A DNA stretch of 64,000 bases, from NCBI RefSeq assembly GCF_012273895.1, contig NC_052120.1, positions 3,038,001 through 3,102,000 of the forward strand, given 5' to 3'. Each line of letters opens with the position of its first letter. Position 1 is the stretch's first letter. The DNA comes from Zerene cesonia (lineage: Eukaryota; Arthropoda; Insecta; Lepidoptera; Pieridae). Of this stretch, positions 62,806 through 64,000 are shown in pieces. The notes beneath the pieces were generated by a model. The model saw nothing but the letters and a program-made list of their open reading frames with translations. It was not told the DNA's origin and searched no databases. The position numbers and the translations under genes are program-made.

Positions 62806-62947
62806 TTGATTTCACGCGAGTATTATACATTTAGAAATTAAAAACTTTTTAACGGATTTTAAACGTGATTTATTCATTATTTTATTAACCCGACGTTTCG
62901 AACACTTTACAGCGAGTTCGACCACGAGTTTTTAATTTCTAAATTTA
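62806..62947 (-). repeat. Dispersed repeat with CCCGACGTTTCGAACAC core (copy 3)
   Basis: Inverse of the 24.6-kb copy: CACGCGAGTATTATACATTT, then CTTTTTAACGGATTTTAAAC and ACCCGACGTTTCGAACACTT. The arms GAAATTAAAAAC (62834) and GTTTTTAATTTC (ending 62939) pair. Confidence 0.65.
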
Positions 62948-63792
62948 GTCTCGTTATTCAAACGAATGATTCATTAAATAGTACTTCAAATATCCACTGT
63001 TTGAACAAAGAATAACGAGAACGTAGACAGGTTATGAAAATTACACATGAAACCCAGCTAGTGACTTTCCACTGTTTAAAATTTTAATACGGCCGCTCAG
63101 AATGCACAGGAAGAGGAATTACTTTCAAAGTCCGTTTAACAAAAGCGAAACACTTTTGTACCAGACAATAAAAGTGGGATTTCGTCTCAAGTAATAATAT
63201 ATGAGGATGAATGGAATAGCTTTTTTTTCTTACTGAAATTAGAACCGACTGGTATGCTTGGAAAACCGTACAGGTGATATGTTCTCTGAATTTCGTATTC
63301 CTCTATCAAAAGGAGCACGACTCTAATTTTATTATATGCATTTGCCGCTCTGTTGAGTACTTTTCGAGATTTATAAAAGGTAGTGTAGTCAAATTTAACC
63401 CGTTTTTAGGTCAAAAATCTACATACCTAGCTCAGTACTTTACTACTACGTGAGAGTATCAGACTCTTAAGAATTAAAAAGAACAAAGCTAATATTACAA
63501 CATTTAAAAAAATTCTCTCCTGTAACTGTTATAATTTCCACCTGCGAAAACTGGATACACGCAATGGTCACTAATCATTTCCTACTTTACAAAGGACAAG
63601 ATCTCATTGTTCCCAGAAATTAAATACTGTATTTTCCAACTTCTGTGTGTTTGTACATATATAATAATAATAATGGAGTGTAGGTACTCAAAATTGCTTA
63701 TATCTATATTATACGTTGCCAAGTTTCCATAAAAAAATCAATATCATTAAAAGTAGATGTTGAGAAAAGCTTAGAAAAGGTACGTATGACAT

Positions 63793-63942
63793 TTATTTAC
63801 GTAAATAAGATTTACTGCATTTTGCAGTTCTTTTGGCGAAGTCTGCCTGAAGCTCTTTCGTCCAATCTGTAAAAAATCTGTGAATAAAATGTATGCCGCC
63901 ATTCCATTGCATTAATTCACCACCGAAAACACTGTTCAGATG
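63793..63942 (-). CDS. Unassigned 49-codon reading frame at window edge
   Basis: Minus-strand frame between stops at 63943-63945 and 63793-63795. It contains SVFGGELMQWNGGIHFIHRF and FTDWTKELQADFAKRTAKCS. The internal Met would give 39 residues. A stretch TTTTTTACAG inside it could be a splice acceptor, making the last 26 or so residues (from WTKELQADFAKR) a terminal exon ending in TAA. Composition is less AT-biased than its surroundings. No family recognised; it does not fit the missing Beat Ig1 exon. Low confidence. Confidence 0.25.
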   Translation of the reverse strand, partial: HLNSVFGGELMQWNGGIHFIHRFFTDWTKELQADFAKRTAKCSKSYLRK

Positions 63943-64000
63943 TTAAATTATAAATAATCTGTAAAATACACAAAGACCTACGACCACAGCGATTCTTTCA

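Larger units (their letters stand above)
60275..64000 (-). other. beat: Upstream beat intron, open at the window edge
   Basis: No exon matching the first half of Beat Ig1 was found here. Contains the hairpin at 61222, the repeat at 62806 and the small frame at 63793. A 75-codon plus frame at 60903-61130 shows no motif. Confidence 0.5.

Noticed and set aside
63155..63200. Minus-strand VWYKS motif as the missing Beat Ig1 exon
   Set aside because: WYK is followed by a stop within ten codons, with no first Ig cysteine upstream and no donor in phase.
1..64000. CRISPR arrays, operons, Shine-Dalgarno sites or prophage
   Set aside because: Introns, poly-A retroposons and Helitrons show a eukaryotic nuclear genome; no regular spaced direct repeats were seen.

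Overview
The window looks like lepidopteran (butterfly or moth) nuclear DNA. It is strongly AT-rich and intron/repeat dominated, and it has four runs of N (two of 10, two of exactly 1000). Its commonest repeat is the short Helitron-like family of Lepidoptera (the Lep1 type), which starts TCCTACTAATATTATAAATG and ends in CTAG, usually between an A and a T. It also holds lepidopteran retroposon tails ending in GACATAAAAAA, and decayed non-LTR retrotransposons. There is no sign of bacterial or organellar DNA.

The one host gene I can support is a beaten path (beat) family gene on the minus strand. Four internal exons were found by joining reading frame, splice sites and intron phase: 60274-60139 (end of Ig domain 1), 46114-45981 (start of Ig domain 2), 43187-43068 (middle of Ig2) and 30437-30293 (last strands of Ig2 plus a polar C-terminal stretch). 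The phases agree (0, then 1, 0, 0, leaving 1) and the introns are about 14.0, 2.8 and 12.6 kb. The 5' exons (signal peptide and first half of Ig1) were not found and probably lie beyond 64000. The 3' end is either a short read-through to a stop at 30270 or, more likely, a further exon that I could not locate. Beat proteins are neuronal Ig-superfamily cell-surface or secreted proteins that bind Side-family receptors in axon guidance and synaptic choice.

The rest is introns and flanking DNA filled with mobile elements. 1-12.9 kb: Helitrons, one AT microsatellite and a small unassigned reading frame near 7.2 kb. 12.9-14.04 kb: a dead LINE reverse transcriptase. 14-28.4 kb: short dispersed repeats, then a pogo-like terminal repeat running into a 1-kb gap. 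29.4-37.2 kb: last detected beat exon, retroposons, a 398-bp hAT-like MITE with an 8-bp target duplication, and the second 1-kb gap. 37-46 kb: GC-richer block, a LINE tail with a 14-bp target duplication 83 bp upstream of a beat exon, and two beat exons. 46-60.3 kb: the largest beat intron, with a GC-rich LTR-like block, Helitrons, a second dead LINE and several foldback sequences. 60.3-64 kb: upstream intron, with a pre-miRNA-sized hairpin and a small unassigned reading frame at the edge.

No previously undescribed multi-gene system could be recognised. The points most worth checking are the beat exon structure, the 69-bp hairpin at 61222-61290, the hAT-like MITE, and three unassigned small reading frames.
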